From NCBI RefSeq assembly GCF_003259155.1, contig NZ_QGMQ01000001.1, forward strand, positions 558,001 to 622,000: 64,000 bases of DNA, in the 5' to 3' direction. A program made the position numbers and the translations under genes. This document shows positions 62,218-64,000 of the stretch, in pieces. The notes under the pieces are model-generated. The model was not told the DNA's origin, did no database searches, and saw only the letters and a list, made by a program, of their open reading frames with translations. The number at the start of each line of letters is the position of its first letter. The first letter of the stretch is position 1. This DNA comes from Marinimicrobium alkaliphilum (GTDB lineage: Bacteria > Pseudomonadota > Gammaproteobacteria > Pseudomonadales > Cellvibrionaceae).

Positions 62218-64000
62218 ATGCGCTTGGGTGACGGAGAAAAACTGTGTGGTCCGGTCTTGGTTGTTGGTAATGGACCGTCTGCAAAACTGCTTGATTTTAG
62301 TTCGCCGTGGTTGAGAGGTATTACCACGGTAGGAATGAACTCCGCATTCAGGTTTTGGGACAAGGTGGGATTTAGGCCAACATACTACATATGCATGGAT
62401 GATGTGGTTATAAAAAATATCGCTCATGATATTGTTAGGCTTGTGGATGAGGGTCTTATACGGCAGTTTTTCCTGAAAGATTCTTTAAGGGAGGTGTATC
62501 CTGAACTGGAGCTCCATAAGAATATTGTATGGTATTCTCAGGCAAGAAGAGAGCACTCTATTTTTCAAAATTGCCCAGTTAGTACTGGGGGGTGGGCAAT
62601 AAGGTGGATGTTAAGTAAAGGGTCAGAATACATCGCAACTATTGGCATCGACGGAATTAGTACTGAGATTATTTCTGAGTCAGAAAAAGATGAAAGTCTC
62701 GGAAAGTTAGGGTTAAGGGTATCTGAAACGCCAAAATTCAATCCAAACTACTTTTTTTCTGACTACCAGCAAAAGGGGGATGAGTATCAGATACCTAACA
62801 ATCCTGGTTATGCAAAAGCTAAAGGTCGGCAGTTTCACGAAGACGCGTTGCTGTCGGTGCATCGGTATTGCCAAAGTCATTCGTTGAGAGCTGAAGTTAT
62901 CGACTTGAGTCCGCTTAGTAGTCACGGAATTTTCCCAAAAGGAAGTTTGCATTCGTTTAAGAGTAAAACGGAAGCTGTTGTGCTCATTGATGTTATGCGA
63001 TTTGGCTACAGTGAGACGAAGCGGTTTATTGCTAGTAAGAATAATCGATCGCTGTTTGGCGATGTTTATCTGATACTTCCAAAGTCCGGCGAGTACAGGA
63101 TTTGTGAGTTTACAGGAGCAGCTGGCTGCCGAGTAACAGCTATCGGGAGCGATGAAACCTTTGGTGACTTATTGGACTCCCTAGAAAATGCGAGTTGTGC
63201 TAAGAATGTTCTTGCGTTAGCAAATCCATTGAATGACGCGAAGGCATTTAATAAGGAATTTCAGCTTTTGAGTGTTCTATACCCAAGAACTTCGCTTGTG
63301 GCGCTCTCCAGTTCAGGGGTGGATGGGAGTGGCGCGGAGGTTGTTGGTGCAGGGTTTAACTTAGAGAAGTTGTCAGCGACTTTCCGTGATATCCCGATAT
63401 CTGAGGCTTTGAGTCAAAGCATTGTCGCTTTGTTGCGAGTTTCTGGATCGAATGTGGTGGGTTCCGATTTTTCGATGACTTGCAGTCGCGCTGGGGGTAT
63501 TGCCTCTGCTGTGGATAGTAAATTTGTTTGGAGGTTGTTGTCTGAACTTTCTGAGAGTTTTCCTCAGATCTCTGTTTCTCAAGAAACTATTAGACGTTTT
63601 TCTCAAGGAAAAGTTTGGATAGGAAGCTCGGGAATCGATGATCCAGTCAGGTCGTTTGAGGAGGCCATTGCTTTCTGTTTGCCAAGGGGTTGTGTGAGGA
63701 GATACTCGTTTGATGTGCTTACTGTAAAGGTCTCTGGACCTGAATTTGGGGTTGGAAAGGAAGTTGTTTCAAGAGTCCGCTCTCATGCTGAAAGCGGGGG
63801 AATGATAGAGTGGGAAGTTTCAGGTTTCGGTGATGACTTTAACTATGAAAATTTTCTATCAAACCTGAATGCGGCCTATTCGCTTAAAGATTTTTGTTCC
63901 TCATACCCAATGCAATCTTTTGTGAATGTTGATGGTGCAGATGTTGAAGAGAGAATTGCTCACTCTGATGCTCTTCTTATTTTTAAATACATTATGAGTG
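62218..64000 (+). CDS. GNGPS-motif protein (GT42/DUF115-like N-terminus), truncated by window end
   Basis: An open frame from ATG 62218 (alternative TTG 62206) runs 594 codons to the window edge without a stop. The N-terminus reads GPVLVVGNGPSAKLLDFSSP, then TTVGMNSAFRFWDKVGFRPTYYICMDD and VSTGGWAIRWMLSKGSEYIATIGIDG. This is the layout of CMP-sialyltransferase GT42 and DUF115/MptE-like proteins (GNGPS near the start, S/T-G-x-x-A later, then IGIDG). The rest (about 250-594) is unrecognised and lacks coiled coils. It is the fourth gene of the AT-rich polysaccharide run, 115 nt after the sulfotransferase. Donor and acceptor unknown. Confidence 0.75.
   Translation, partial: MRLGDGEKLCGPVLVVGNGPSAKLLDFSSPWLRGITTVGMNSAFRFWDKVGFRPTYYICMDDVVIKNIAHDIVRLVDEGLIRQFFLKDSLREVYPELELHKNIVWYSQARREHSIFQNCPVSTGGWAIRWMLSKGSEYIATIGIDGISTEIISESEKDESLGKLGLRVSETPKFNPNYFFSDYQQKGDEYQIPNNPGYAKAKGRQFHEDALLSVHRYCQSHSLRAEVIDLSPLSSHGIFPKGSLHSFKSKTEAVVLIDVMRFGYSETKRFIASKNNRSLFGDVYLILPKSGEYRICEFTGAAGCRVTAIGSDETFGDLLDSLENASCAKNVLALANPLNDAKAFNKEFQLLSVLYPRTSLVALSSSGVDGSGAEVVGAGFNLEKLSATFRDIPISEALSQSIVALLRVSGSNVVGSDFSMTCSRAGGIASAVDSKFVWRLLSELSESFPQISVSQETIRRFSQGKVWIGSSGIDDPVRSFEEAIAFCLPRGCVRRYSFDVLTVKVSGPEFGVGKEVVSRVRSHAESGGMIEWEVSGFGDDFNYENFLSNLNAAYSLKDFCSSYPMQSFVNVDGADVEERIAHSDALLIFKYIMS

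Overview
The window looks like a chromosomal segment of a marine or polysaccharide-degrading gammaproteobacterium, perhaps near Cellvibrio, Marinimicrobium or Saccharophagus. This placement is inferred from protein resemblance and gene content (ExbBD-TonB iron uptake, a carboxyspermidine route to polyamines, RfaH/ops control of surface polysaccharide genes, a pectate-lyase-like lipoprotein). No rRNA or phylogenetic marker was tested. Genes are mostly on the + strand, densely packed and GC-rich up to about 58 kb. Clear exceptions are a low-GC cassette at 33.9-35.4 kb and the AT-richer polysaccharide genes from about 58 kb to the end.

Layout. 0-10.4 kb is housekeeping: an Lrp/AsnC regulator, a small conserved protein, adk, an H1/AlgP-like basic protein, tsaB, an M18 aminopeptidase, mgtE, an envelope protein, a double cNMP-domain/rhodanese protein, a bacterial homologue of the tRNA-queuosine mannosyltransferase, and trpS. 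10.7-15.9 kb is an iron-uptake operon: TonB-dependent receptor, PepSY membrane protein, DUF2271, DUF4198 and a membrane-anchored flavodoxin. A pirin, a MacAB-NodT efflux operon and ExbB-ExbD-TonB with a perfect 7-1-7 Fur box follow (16.3-24.5 kb). 24.5-28.6 kb has an aroG-glycosyltransferase overlapping pair and a pectate-lyase-like lipoprotein. 28.9-33.6 kb encodes arginine decarboxylase, carboxy(nor)spermidine dehydrogenase and carboxynorspermidine decarboxylase. A three-gene cassette of unknown function (34-35.4 kb) sits inside a repeat array. 35.7-39.6 kb is a sugar catabolic operon on the - strand (isomerase, Gfo/Idh/MocA oxidoreductase, MFS). Then come NfeD and an SPFH protein, tRNA-Val(GAC), and a surface polysaccharide region from 42 kb to the end. 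That region holds a CapD-type dehydratase, a MarR-type EPS regulator, RfaH, CysQ, GalE, Ugd, two giant tandemly duplicated FG-GAP lipoproteins, ManC, two coiled-coil proteins, a sulfotransferase-like protein and a truncated GNGPS-motif protein.

Two themes connect the window. First, a palindromic repeat family (core TGTCGGATTA...TAATCCGACCTAC, usually as inverted doublets with longer terminal inverted repeats) fills nearly every intergenic gap between 10.4 and 56.6 kb, with about 47 full copies. It forms 70-73 bp tandem arrays, supplies stop codons to three genes and flanks the low-GC cassette. No mobilising transposase is visible. Second, rfaH lies in the same cluster as two perfect 12-bp ops elements (GGCGGTAGCGTG) upstream of ugd and manC, so antitermination control of the polysaccharide operons can be read from the sequence.
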